Assembly: GCF_014207955.1 (NCBI RefSeq)
Contig: NZ_JACHLK010000003.1
Span: forward strand, 434,001 to 498,000
DNA length: 64,000 bases
Direction of reading: 5' to 3'
Source: Acidovorax soli
Lineage (GTDB): Bacteria; Pseudomonadota; Gammaproteobacteria; Burkholderiales; Burkholderiaceae_C
The notes below the pieces were generated by a model. That model was not told the origin of the DNA, ran no database searches, and saw only the letters and a list, made by a program, of their open reading frames with translations. Positions 1-8,233 of the stretch are shown piece after piece. Position numbers and translations under genes: made by a program. Within the stretch, counting starts at the first letter, position 1; the number at the start of each line of letters is the position of its first letter.

Positions 1-1827
1 AGCAACCTGCGCCGTGAGCGCGGCTGCGTCATCCAAGTCAAGGTAGAAGCGACCGACAGCATGGTCAAACAGGACATGGTGCGCAAAAGAGACTCGGTCA
101 TGCGGCGCCTGCACGAGAACTCCGGTAGCGATGGCTTCATCCAGTGCATCGTTCTGGATTCGGTCCTGCCGAACCACCAGGCGTTCTTGCCGCGCCATCT
201 CGCCCACTACCTCCTTTGCCGCGCGTCGCAATCGATGATTGCTGAGCCGCTCATCCTCGTATCGCGAAATCAGCTGGCTCTGACTGATGACTCCTTGAAT
301 TGCCTCAGGTGCCAAGCCTCCCGTGACCAGCTCGGCGGCCAGTGATAGATTGAAAACGTTTCTCAGCAATTCCCGAATGGATGCGGGCGCCGCGGATAGC
401 AGTCGGCCAAGTGTGGGGTTCGCCTCGCCAATGAAGGTCAGTTCGGAATCGACGAGCCGCGGAATCGAGAAATGGCGGACGGACTCAAGGCCGGGCTCGG
501 CATATTCGTCATCCGGGGGCGTTCCCTGCATAAGCGCACGCAAGCGCTTCCCGTGCAGCAGATCAAATGTGCGGATAGAGGCAACAACGGACCATCGCTC
601 ACCGAGCTTGTTAACTACGCCTTCGATCAGTCTTGCAAAGACTGCCTCAGATGCACCGCCTCTTGATGCATCCAGCGCGTCGATCACCAAGACAGCCGGT
701 GAGGTTCCGGGCCATGCGCCCAGCACATCAAGAAGGTCGTTCTCGATGTCTAGCGCTCGTCGAAGCGCGAGGGCGTCCGTGGTTGCGGCTAGGTCATCTA
801 CCGAAAGGAACACCGTTGGCGCTCCGCTGGCAAACAACTCCCTCGCGTAGCGCACCAAGACACCGGTCTTTCCTGCACCTGGCTCACCGACAACCAACAG
901 GCTTCCGTTGGCGATGGCGTCGTCTAAAGCCTCCAGACACTTACGTGGAATCTCGGCATCGCCCGCCAGCATGGCATGCCGCTTCAGCCGTGCCAGCTCT
1001 GCCGCGGTCCATTGCCGAAGCCGTCCGATGTCAGCATCGTACCCGGGCGACTGTCGGTCTTCGACTCCCGCCTTCCGAACGGAACGAAGCCAGCCCTCTC
1101 TGTCGGAGGGCGCCCCTTTTCGGATCAGGTCGTGGGCGATGCGCTCGAGTTCCACCATCGCGGTCTCGCTGGTTACTGCGTCCCCGTAGAGCCCACCTTG
1201 CAACCTCGCCGCCGCCTCGCGCCAATCCGCCCCACCTGGTTCGATTTCAAAACGCACCAAGCGGAACATGCGGGCCATGCCTGCCAGTACCGCGTCCGAC
1301 AGCGGATCGACCGACGCATTTGCCCATGAACGCGTGGCATGCTGACGGAAGATATCGAGCGCGCCGCGTTCACTTTTATTGACCTGTTCGTAGACCTCTG
1401 CCCAGGTGCCGCCAACATCAAACATTCGGCAGGCCCGATGTAGATCATCAAGCGACGCTGGCGCACTCTTCGATACGGCCAGCACGCCCGTTGCGACCTC
1501 CCGCATAGCCGACACGGTCCGATACAGACCCGTCAGCTGCTTGATTACGGATGCCAGTGCCGACTCGTCGGCACTTGATAGCGCTACGTTGGTTTTGCAC
1601 TGGACACTGACCAGACTTCCATCTGAGAGTTGAACTTCGATGTCATCGAGATTCCGGCCCGTCTCAAACTGAAGACGTTCTACTACGGCGTCTCTTCTCT
1701 GCCCGAACCGAGTACCGATGGGTGTTCGGCTGAGCAGATGAGCAGCGAACCATACGCTGACACCAGCCTGAAAGCTCATTCCAGCCTGAGTAGCGCGCCC
1801 ACCAGCGACTGGCGATAAAGACGACAT
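1..1827 (-). CDS. Putative antiphage STAND NTPase with N-terminal PD-(D/E)XK (Cap4-like) nuclease domain, partial
   Basis: An uninterrupted reading frame of 609 codons starts at ATG 1827 and leaves the window at base 1, so the C-terminal part is missing. An SD-like GAGG lies just upstream. The N-terminus (residues about 5-35) has the GxxxQAGxxFQAG-like start of Cap4/DUF4297-type nucleases. It is followed by D61/D62 and a Q76-C-K78 motif, which fits a PD-(D/E)XK active site. A P-loop GEPGAGKT lies at residues 314-321 and a Walker B VLVIDALD at 379-386, followed by helical sequence typical of STAND ATPases. In known Avs-type defence proteins this layout couples recognition of a phage protein to nuclease activation, with the sensor in the C-terminal part, which is not visible here. 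The gene is less GC-rich than the rest of the window and lies beside mobile-element remnants, so transfer is likely. The ATPase assignment is strong; the nuclease and defence role are inferred. Confidence 0.75.
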   Translation of the reverse strand, partial: MSSLSPVAGGRATQAGMSFQAGVSVWFAAHLLSRTPIGTRFGQRRDAVVERLQFETGRNLDDIEVQLSDGSLVSVQCKTNVALSSADESALASVIKQLTGLYRTVSAMREVATGVLAVSKSAPASLDDLHRACRMFDVGGTWAEVYEQVNKSERGALDIFRQHATRSWANASVDPLSDAVLAGMARMFRLVRFEIEPGGADWREAAARLQGGLYGDAVTSETAMVELERIAHDLIRKGAPSDREGWLRSVRKAGVEDRQSPGYDADIGRLRQWTAAELARLKRHAMLAGDAEIPRKCLEALDDAIANGSLLVVGEPGAGKTGVLVRYARELFASGAPTVFLSVDDLAATTDALALRRALDIENDLLDVLGAWPGTSPAVLVIDALDASRGGASEAVFARLIEGVVNKLGERWSVVASIRTFDLLHGKRLRALMQGTPPDDEYAEPGLESVRHFSIPRLVDSELTFIGEANPTLGRLLSAAPASIRELLRNVFNLSLAAELVTGGLAPEAIQGVISQSQLISRYEDERLSNHRLRRAAKEVVGEMARQERLVVRQDRIQNDALDEAIATGVLVQAPHDRVSFAHHVLFDHAVGRFYLDLDDAAALTAQVA

Positions 1828-1853
1828 CTCTTAGTTCCCTCTAGAGGCGGTCA

Positions 1854-1937
1854 TCAGGCCACTACCTCGATGCCGCGCTTCCTCACCAAGTGCAGGAGCT
1901 TGAGCGCAGTACCCGTGGGCTTCTTCTGACCAATATC
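1854..1937 (-). pseudogene. 3' stub of an XRE/HTH-type regulator or antitoxin
   Basis: Twenty-seven codons ending in TGA read DIGQKKPTGTALKLLHLV followed by a short basic tail. This matches the C-terminal signature (xxGxxxPxGxALKLLxL) of small XRE-family regulators such as HigA/NadS-type antitoxins. An in-frame TAG directly upstream and the absence of the helix-turn-helix core show that only the tail remains. It lies 26 bp upstream of the STAND gene on the same strand. The assignment rests on this short signature alone. Confidence 0.45.
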
Positions 1938-2017
1938 CTACTTATGCCCTGTTAGGCGATGTCCTACAGTCTGTTGAACGCGTGAGCTGAAGGTGGACGT
2001 TCCTCCTGCCTGGATGA

Positions 2018-2470
2018 GCGCATCCAAGGCCTTTTGCAACCAAAGAAGGGAACCACCGAGATGAAGTCTCGCACGAAGCCCGCGCTGCGGGCGCTGCCAA
2101 CTGCTCAAGTGTATATCTCGTTGCCTGGTTGCCTGTGCAGGACGTTCTGCGCAACGTACACCACTCCTTTCTGGGCCAGCGCACCGATGCGGGTCAGAAG
2201 GTGCTGGGCGCCTTGATGCAGGCTGACCGTGTTGCGCTGTGCGGCCTCAAGGGCTTGCCGGATGCCACGCGGCGTGCGATGCCCGGCGGTAGCATCGCCA
2301 GCCAGATCGTGCTGGACGGCCGGCACATCGCTGTGCGCCGACTGCGGGGGCGCTCAAGGGGGATGGTGAATTGGCTTTGCCCAGCGTCGAGTGGGCAGCC
2401 AGCTGCAACTCGCTGGATGCCGCCACGCTTGAACCAGCACGCCTTCTAACCCGGCGAACGACAACTTGGA
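2018..2470 (+). pseudogene. Decayed IS256/Mutator-like transposase fragment
   Basis: The frame from 2018 to about 2370 encodes a segment with the pattern RRAMPGGSIASQIVLDGRHI followed by AVRRLRGRS. This resembles the N-terminal part of Mutator/IS256-type transposases (xGGxxxxxVxxxGRxxAVRRxR). After a frameshift near 2370 the similarity continues in another frame as ALPSVEWAASCNSLDAATLE. The DDE catalytic core is absent and neither frame has a credible full-length start, so this is a dead fragment. No terminal inverted repeats were found. It separates the defence-type gene from the sugar-acid operon. Confidence 0.45.
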
Positions 2471-2547
2471 CGCCAAGCAGCCGTTTGGAGAAGCGAACTC
2501 GAATGTCCGCCGTCTCTAGCCGTCACTCACCCTGGCCAGCTCCCACC

Positions 2548-3504
2548 TCACCCCAACTCCGCCCTCGTAGGCAATCCATCCGCATCCCCCGGAAACTGCA
2601 CCACGCGCGCGCCAATCGCGTTGCCACGGGCCGCCGCCTGGGCCAGGGTGAAGCCTTCGAGCAGGCCACTGACGACACCCACCGCAAACCCATCACCAGC
2701 GCCCACGGTATCCACCACGCGCTCTACACGCAGGCCGGGGGCGATGCCCGATGCGCCGTCGCGCTGGGCGTAGTACGCCCCTTCAGGGCCGAGCTTGACG
2801 ACGACCTGTTTGGCGCCGCGCTCCAAGTAAAAAGCGGCAATGTCTTCGGCCGTGTGGCGGCCGGTGAGCTGGCGGCCTTCGGCCAGGCCGGGGAGCACGG
2901 TGTCGCTGAGCGCGGCCACGGCGTTGATGCATTCGGCCATGGCCTCGGGCGAGGGCCACAGGCGGGGGCGCAGGTTGGGGTCGAACGAGATGGAGGCGCC
3001 GGCCGCGCGGGCCTGCTTTGCCAGGTGAAAGGCCAGCTCGCGCGTGGTGGGTGACAGCGCGGGGGTGATGCCGGTGAGGTGCAGGTGGCGTGCGGGGAAG
3101 GCCCCTACGGGTGCATCGGCCACGCTGAGGTGGCTGGCGGCCGAGCCCTTGCGGAAGTATTCGATCTGCGGGTCGCTGCCGTCGTCTGCACGGGTCTTGA
3201 GCATGAAGCCCGTGGGGTGGGCTGCGTCGGCCACCACGTAGCGGGCGTCGATGCCTTCGTGCGCGAGCACGCCGCGCAGGAAGTTGCCGAACGAATCATT
3301 GCCCAGGCGTGTGATGTAGCCGGTGCGCAGGCCCAGGCGGGCCAGGCCGGTGGCGACGTTCAGCTCAGCCCCGGCGGCGACGCGGCGGAAGTCGGGCACG
3401 GCGTGCAGCTCGCCGGGCTGCAGGGCCATGAACAGGGCCATGGGCTCGCCGACGGTGAGCGCGTCGAGGGGCGGCAGGTCTTGCTGGGTAGTCGTCGTCA
3501 TCAT
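2548..3504 (-). CDS. kdgK: 2-keto-3-deoxygluconate kinase (PfkB family)
   Basis: This is a ribokinase/PfkB-fold sugar kinase of 318 residues, close to the usual 310-320 of KdgK. The C-terminal PfkB signature VDTVGAGDGFAVG contains the catalytic Asp and the anion hole. The N-terminal half has the GGxxxNVAxxLxRLG-type substrate-binding start. It would phosphorylate 2-keto-3-deoxy-D-gluconate to KDPG in the cytoplasm, feeding the Entner-Doudoroff aldolase. It is the last gene of the minus-strand operon that also makes its substrate (uxaA is immediately upstream). ATG codons at 3504 and 3501 are both possible; a GTG at 3510 would overlap the uxaA stop. I use 3504. KDPG aldolase is not in the window. 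Confidence 0.85.
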   Translation of the reverse strand: MMTTTTQQDLPPLDALTVGEPMALFMALQPGELHAVPDFRRVAAGAELNVATGLARLGLRTGYITRLGNDSFGNFLRGVLAHEGIDARYVVADAAHPTGFMLKTRADDGSDPQIEYFRKGSAASHLSVADAPVGAFPARHLHLTGITPALSPTTRELAFHLAKQARAAGASISFDPNLRPRLWPSPEAMAECINAVAALSDTVLPGLAEGRQLTGRHTAEDIAAFYLERGAKQVVVKLGPEGAYYAQRDGASGIAPGLRVERVVDTVGAGDGFAVGVVSGLLEGFTLAQAAARGNAIGARVVQFPGDADGLPTRAELG

Positions 3505-3506
3505 CG

Positions 3507-5048
3507 TCACATCACCGCGCCCAGTTGCCAGGGCAAAAATTCGTTGTCGCCCAGGCCGTTGTCTTCGCTCTTGCTGCGCTGGCCCGAGGCGGTGGCGATC
3601 ATCAGCTCGAACAGGGCCTGGCCGGCTTCGGCAATGCTTTCGCGGCCGTCCACGATGCCGCCGCAGTCAAAGTCCATGTCGAGCGACATGCGCGTGAACA
3701 TGGGCGTGTTGGTGGCCAGCTTGAGCGAGGGCGTGGGCTTGCAGCCGTATGTGGAGCCGCGCCCGGTGGTAAAGCAGATGAGGTTGGCGCCGCCGGCCAC
3801 CTGGCCGGTGGCGGACACGGGGTCGTAGCCCGGCGTGTCCATGAACACCAGGCCGTGGCTGCGCACGGGCTCGGCGTATTCGAGCACGTCCATGAGGCCG
3901 GTGGAGCCGGCCTTGGCCACGGCACCCAGCGATTTTTCGAGGATGGTGGTGATGCCGCCGGCCTTGTTGCCGGGAGATGGGTTGTTGTTCAAATCGCCGC
4001 CGTGCAGGGCGGCATAGCCCTCCCACCAGGCCAGGCGCTTGAGCAGCTTGTCGGCCACGGCGGGCGATGCCGCGCGGTGGGTAAGCAAATGCTCGGCACC
4101 ATAGATCTCGGGCGTTTCGGACAGGATGGCGGTGCCGCCGTGCTGCACCAGCAAATCCACCGCCGCGCCCAGCGCAGGGTTGGCGCTGATGCCGGAGTAG
4201 CCGTCGGACCCGCCGCACTGCAGGCCCACGGCCAGGTGCGACAGGGGCACGGCCTGGCGCCGCGCCTGGTTGGCCTGCTGCAGCATGCCAGCCAAAATAT
4301 CCTTGCCGGCGGCAATGGTCTCGCGCGTGCCGCCTTCGTCCTGGATGGTGAGGGTGGCGAACATGCCGGGCGAGCGCGCAGTCAGCGTTTCGACCAGCGG
4401 GGCGATCTGGTTCACCTCGCAACCCAGGCCGATGACGAGCACGCCCGCGAAGTTGGGGTGGTTGGCGTAGCCGCGCAGGGTGCGCTGCAGCAGTTCCAGC
4501 CCTTCGCCGTTGCCGCCCATGCCGCAGCCGCTGCCGTGGGTGATGGCGACCACGCCGTCCACATTGGGGAAGGCCGCCAGGGCCTCGCCCTTGAAGGCGT
4601 CGGCAATGTGGCGGCACACGGTGGCCGAGCAGTTGACGCTGGCGATGACGCCCAGGTAGTTGCGCGTGGCCACGCGGCCATCGCTGCGCACATAGCCGTC
4701 GAAGGTGCGGGCCTGCGCGGCTTGGGGCGTGGCGCGGTAGCCTGCGCCGGCCGCATGCTCGTGCACGGACTCGGCCATGCCCACGTTGTGCACGTGCACG
4801 TGCTGGCCGGGGGCGATGGCCGCCGTGGCAATGCCGATGCCCTGGCCGTACTTGAGCACCTGGGCGCCGGCCGCAATGGGCAGCAGCGCGAACTTGTGGC
4901 CCGAGGCAATGGGCTCGGCCAGCGTGACGCTGTGGCCGCCAACCTGCAGCGTGGTGCCGGCGGCCAGCGCCTGGCGGGCCACGGCCACGTTGTCGGCCGT
5001 GCTCAGCTGCAGGGCCAGGGGGGGAGTGGGGGTGGTTGCGGTGTTCAT
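3507..5048 (-). CDS. uxaA: Altronate dehydratase
   Basis: This encodes 513 residues, the usual length for UxaA. It dehydrates D-altronate to 2-keto-3-deoxy-D-gluconate. An N-terminal SAF domain (about residues 25-95, with GHKFALLPI and HVHVHNVGM) is followed by the large catalytic domain of altronate/galactarate dehydratases. That domain carries HGSGCGMGG, GLGCEVNQ and LQCGGSDGYSG, whose Cys/Asp/His residues fit the Fe(II)-dependent family. I start at ATG 5048 (MNTATTPTPP); the open frame extends further upstream but codes for low-complexity Arg/Pro sequence unlike the family. It lies between the tagaturonate-reductase gene and kdgK, in pathway order. Confidence 0.9.
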   Translation of the reverse strand: MNTATTPTPPLALQLSTADNVAVARQALAAGTTLQVGGHSVTLAEPIASGHKFALLPIAAGAQVLKYGQGIGIATAAIAPGQHVHVHNVGMAESVHEHAAGAGYRATPQAAQARTFDGYVRSDGRVATRNYLGVIASVNCSATVCRHIADAFKGEALAAFPNVDGVVAITHGSGCGMGGNGEGLELLQRTLRGYANHPNFAGVLVIGLGCEVNQIAPLVETLTARSPGMFATLTIQDEGGTRETIAAGKDILAGMLQQANQARRQAVPLSHLAVGLQCGGSDGYSGISANPALGAAVDLLVQHGGTAILSETPEIYGAEHLLTHRAASPAVADKLLKRLAWWEGYAALHGGDLNNNPSPGNKAGGITTILEKSLGAVAKAGSTGLMDVLEYAEPVRSHGLVFMDTPGYDPVSATGQVAGGANLICFTTGRGSTYGCKPTPSLKLATNTPMFTRMSLDMDFDCGGIVDGRESIAEAGQALFELMIATASGQRSKSEDNGLGDNEFLPWQLGAVM

Positions 5049-5092
5049 CGTCGGGGCCGCACGGCGCGGGGGCCGTTGCGGTTCGTCGTTGT

Positions 5093-6235
5093 TCAGGAGG
5101 AGGCCAGGGCCGCTTTCAGGCGCGGCTGGGCCAGGTGGGGTGCCTTCTTTTCGGCCAGCGCGACGATGGGGCCCAGGCGGCGTTCTTTCTTCTGCGCGTG
5201 GTTCTGGGCGATGTCGGCGATGCGGTGGTCGAGAAAGGGGTTCTCGAAGCGCTCGCGCACGTCCACCAAATAAGCGTCGGCCTGCGCACGCGCGGCCACG
5301 CCCAGGGTGCTGAAGACGGGCAGGATCTCTTCGCTCCACAGCGCCTCGACCTCGGCGCGCAGGGCGGGGTCGGCCATGGCTTCGCGCACCGTGAGGGTGG
5401 CGGGGTGGCCGTCACGCTGCCAGCGCTCGGCCAGGAAGGTGTGGGCGGCGTTGAGCAAGAAGAGTTTGAGGCGTTCGTAGAACGCCAGGTCGTCGGTGAG
5501 CACGATGCTGGGGTGCGTGCAGGGCAATTGCAGGCGCGCCTGGCGCTCCAGCACCCACACGGCATAGGGCTCGGCCACGGCGCCCACGGGCTCGATGGCT
5601 TCGGAGACGATGCGGTCCACCAGCGAGCTGGCCCACACGCAGTGGGCCTGCAGCCAGTTCGTGAACTCCACGGGCAGCTGCCATTGGCGCGCCAGGCCCA
5701 GCACCACGTCGCGCAGCACTTCGCCGTTGCGCTCGATCAGCTCGCAGGGCAGCAGGGTCAGTTCGGCCGCAGGGGCGGCCTGCCAGCGGCCGTGCAGCAG
5801 CACCAGCAGCTTGGCGGGAAAGCTGTGCGGCACGGCAGCGCCTGGCACCAGCGCGCCGGGGCCGTCGCGCTCGTCGAGCAGGTAGCCCTTGTCGGCGGTG
5901 TTGGAGACGATGACGCGCACCTTGCCGGCCACGGCGGCCTGGAGCTCGGCCCAGTGGGTGGATGCCTGCCAGGCCTCTTTGACGGCCAGGCACTGCACGG
6001 TGCGGTCGACGCGCTCGCCACCCGACAGGCCGCGGATGCGCACGGGGTAGCCGCCGCCGGCGGCCAGCGCCGCGATGCGGGCGGCGCCGTCGGCACGGTC
6101 GGTGGTCTGCACCACGGTGATGCCGCCCAGCGCGTCGCCCGTGCCCGCCACCCCGGCCAGCGCCTCGGAGACGAACAGGTCCACGTGGGCCTGCAGGAAG
6201 CGGCTGGTGCCGAACTGGAGGATGGGCTGGGTCAT
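5093..6235 (-). CDS. uxaB: Tagaturonate reductase-like mannitol dehydrogenase family protein
   Basis: An NAD-dependent polyol dehydrogenase of the mannitol dehydrogenase family is predicted to reduce D-tagaturonate to D-altronate. The N-terminus has a Rossmann-type start (QFGTSRFLQAHVDLF), and the middle has VSNTADKGYLL and the conserved CELIERNGE segment. The catalytic-domain segment contains SLVDRIVSE. At 380 residues it is about 100 shorter than E. coli UxaB (483), as in several betaproteobacterial homologues. I chose ATG 6235 (MTQPILQFG), just downstream of lgoD, because upstream codons give non-conserved sequence. Position in the operon supports tagaturonate rather than fructuronate as substrate, but the sequence alone does not settle this. 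Confidence 0.8.
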   Translation of the reverse strand: MTQPILQFGTSRFLQAHVDLFVSEALAGVAGTGDALGGITVVQTTDRADGAARIAALAAGGGYPVRIRGLSGGERVDRTVQCLAVKEAWQASTHWAELQAAVAGKVRVIVSNTADKGYLLDERDGPGALVPGAAVPHSFPAKLLVLLHGRWQAAPAAELTLLPCELIERNGEVLRDVVLGLARQWQLPVEFTNWLQAHCVWASSLVDRIVSEAIEPVGAVAEPYAVWVLERQARLQLPCTHPSIVLTDDLAFYERLKLFLLNAAHTFLAERWQRDGHPATLTVREAMADPALRAEVEALWSEEILPVFSTLGVAARAQADAYLVDVRERFENPFLDHRIADIAQNHAQKKERRLGPIVALAEKKAPHLAQPRLKAALASS

Positions 6236-6242
6236 ATGCGGA

Positions 6243-7253
6243 TCAGACTTCGACGATGGCCTTGACGACGCCGCGGGCGGGGTCGAGCAACTGCTGGAAG
6301 TCGGCCGGCACATCGGCCAGCGCCATGCGGTGGGTGTTGAGCGCGGCGGTGGGCACCTTGCCCTCGCGCATGGCGGCGATCACGGTTTCGAAGTCTTCGG
6401 TGGTGGCGTTGCGGCTGCCCAGCAGCGTGGTCTCGCGCTTGTGGAATTCGGGGTCGGAGAAGGTGATGGTGTCGCGCACCACCGAGATCAGCACATAGGT
6501 GCCGCCGTGCGCCACGAAGCCGAAGCCGCGTTCGATGGCCTTGGCGTTGCCGGTGGCGTCGAACACCTGGTCGAAGAACTCGCCATTGGTGACCTTGGAG
6601 AGCTGGTCCACATCGCCTTCGCCCAGCGTCACGGCGTGGGTCACGCCCAGTTCGCGGCGGCAGAAGTCCACGCGGTCCTGGCGGCCGTCGATGGCGGTGA
6701 CCTCGGCGCCGCGCAGGCGGGCGAAGATCATGGCGGCCATGCCGATGGGGCCGGCGCCCACCACCAGCACGCGCTGGCCGGGCTGCACGTTGCCGCGGCG
6801 CACGGCGTGCGCGCCGATGGCGAGGAACTCCACCATGGCGGCCTGGTCGAGGGTGACGCCCTCGGCCTTGTGCACGAAGGCTTCGGGCAGCGAGAGGTAT
6901 TCGGTGAAGGCGCCGTCGCGGTGCACACCCAGCACCTGGATGTTGACGCAGCAGTTGGTCTTGCCCTGGCGGCAGGCCACACAGGTGCCGCAGGACAGGT
7001 AGGGCATGACGTAGGCCACGTCGCCCTTGGCCAGGCGGCCGCCGGGCACGGGCTCTTCGATCACGCCCGAGAGTTCATGCCCCATCACGCGCGGGTACTG
7101 CAGGAACGGCTGGTTGCCGGTGAAGATGTGCAGGTCGGTGCCGCACACCCCCACGCGCTTGACGCGCAGCAGCACTTCGCCTTCGCCGCGCACGGGGCGC
7201 TCGCGTTGCTCGGCGCGCAGGGTGCCAGGGGTTTCACAGATCACGGTCAGCAT
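6243..7253 (-). CDS. lgoD: L-galactonate 5-dehydrogenase-like zinc alcohol dehydrogenase
   Basis: This is a medium-chain zinc-dependent dehydrogenase of 336 residues. The catalytic-zinc ligands sit in GVCGTDLHIFTGNQPF and GHELSG, and the structural-zinc cysteines in CGTCVACRQGKTNC. The NAD-binding motif is VVGAGPIGMAA. The GNQPF motif, the SDPEFHKRETTLLGSRNAT segment and the overall order closely follow E. coli LgoD (YjjN), which oxidises L-galactonate to D-tagaturonate. The next gene encodes a tagaturonate reductase-like protein, so the substrate assignment is well supported by context. It is 7 bp from the uxaB start and is separated from the upstream transporter genes by a long palindrome. 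Confidence 0.8.
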   Translation of the reverse strand: MLTVICETPGTLRAEQRERPVRGEGEVLLRVKRVGVCGTDLHIFTGNQPFLQYPRVMGHELSGVIEEPVPGGRLAKGDVAYVMPYLSCGTCVACRQGKTNCCVNIQVLGVHRDGAFTEYLSLPEAFVHKAEGVTLDQAAMVEFLAIGAHAVRRGNVQPGQRVLVVGAGPIGMAAMIFARLRGAEVTAIDGRQDRVDFCRRELGVTHAVTLGEGDVDQLSKVTNGEFFDQVFDATGNAKAIERGFGFVAHGGTYVLISVVRDTITFSDPEFHKRETTLLGSRNATTEDFETVIAAMREGKVPTAALNTHRMALADVPADFQQLLDPARGVVKAIVEV

Positions 7254-7310
7254 GGTGGTTCCAGGGGTAGTAGCGGGTGAAGGGGGCAGCGAAGTCCGCG
7301 GCGTGGCTTG

Positions 7311-7422
7311 GAGCGGATAACAAAACTCAGCGAAGCGGTTCTGGCTAGGCGCTGCGTCGCAGGCAGTACGGTTAGTACGACAAGACGCAGCAACGACGCC
7401 AGAAGAGTTTTGTTAGCCGCTC
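7311..7422. repeat. Imperfect palindromic repeat between transporter and catabolic genes
   Basis: The outer arms GAGCGGATAACAAAACTC (7311-7328) and GAGTTTTGTTAGCCGCTC (7405-7422) pair at 17 of 18 positions. The interior is also self-complementary: TTCTGGC with GCCAGAA and GCTGCGTC with GACGCAGC. The result is a nearly continuous hairpin of about 112 nt. It abuts the binding-protein stop codon and looks like a dispersed betaproteobacterial intergenic element. It could stabilise or terminate the mRNA between the transporter genes and lgoD. Confidence 0.7.
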
Positions 7423-8193
7423 TCAGTTGCCGTGGTACTTTTTGTAGATGGCCGGCAGCTTGCCGTTGGCAGTGTTCTTGGTGATCCAGTCGTTGAGCCA
7501 GGCCTTGAGTTCGGGCTCGTTCTTGCGCAGGCCGATGCCCAGGGGCACGGTGGACATGGTGAACTTGGTGACCATGTCCTTTTGCGGGGCCTTGGCGAGC
7601 ACGGTGCTCACGATGGCAGGCGAGGTGGCGATGATGTCGGCCTGGCCGCTGACGGCTGCGGTGACCAGGGTGGCATCGTCGTCGTAGCGCACGATCTGTG
7701 CGTCCTTGGCGCCGGTGGTCACGACCTTGTCGTTGTTGGAGCCGCGGGTGGTGGCCACGCGCTTGCCCTTGAGGTCGTCAAAGCCGTTGATCTGCACGCC
7801 CTTGGGGCCGGCGACCACGGCCAGGATCTGGGCGTAGGGCACGGAGAAGTCGACGACCTTCTCGCGCTCGGGCGTCACGGACAGCGAGGCGACCACGATG
7901 TCGGCCTTGCCGGTCTGCAGGAAGGGGATGCGGTTGGGGCTGGTGGTCTGCACCACTTCGATGGCCACGCCCAGGTCCTGCGCCAGCAGGTGGGCGGTTT
8001 CCACGTCGGAGCCCACGGCCTTCATGTTGGCGTCGACGAAGCCATAAGGTGGCGATCCCGTGTCCAGCGCGATGCGGATCTTCTTGGCATCGCGGATGTC
8101 CTTGAGCAGGTCGGCATGGGCCGTGCCGGCGCCAAAGGCCAGCAGCGCGGCGGATGCGATGGCGCTGCGGATCAGAAGGGAACGCTTGTTCAT
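7423..8193 (-). CDS. Periplasmic substrate-binding protein, polar amino acid (PAAT) family
   Basis: This encodes 256 residues with a signal peptide (MNKRSLLIRS, hydrophobic run, AHA cleavage). The SBP_bac_3 fold follows: IRIALDTGSPPYGF, GSDVETAHLLAQDLG, ADIVVASLSVTPEREKVVDFS and the C-terminal AIYKKYHG. Family members bind amino acids or opines. The placement directly ahead of lgoD-uxaB-uxaA-kdgK suggests that this one binds a sugar acid such as L-galactonate, which is inference. I start at ATG 8193, the first residue of the signal peptide; the upstream extension is not signal-like. The two permeases and the ATPase are encoded immediately upstream in the same orientation. Confidence 0.85.
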   Translation of the reverse strand: MNKRSLLIRSAIASAALLAFGAGTAHADLLKDIRDAKKIRIALDTGSPPYGFVDANMKAVGSDVETAHLLAQDLGVAIEVVQTTSPNRIPFLQTGKADIVVASLSVTPEREKVVDFSVPYAQILAVVAGPKGVQINGFDDLKGKRVATTRGSNNDKVVTTGAKDAQIVRYDDDATLVTAAVSGQADIIATSPAIVSTVLAKAPQKDMVTKFTMSTVPLGIGLRKNEPELKAWLNDWITKNTANGKLPAIYKKYHGN

Positions 8194-8233
8194 GGATTTG
8201 TCTCCGTTGTGGTGTTGAGAGAAAGGGAAAGGA

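Noticed and set aside
323-1382. Plus-strand open frames of 175 and 249 codons over the left edge
   Set aside because: They lie opposite the continuous 609-codon minus-strand frame with P-loop and Walker B motifs; their sequences are Arg/Ser-rich shadows.
3525-5273. A 582-codon plus-strand frame
   Set aside because: It is antisense to uxaA, is His/Gly/Ala-rich and has no family-like content; high GC makes long antisense frames common here.
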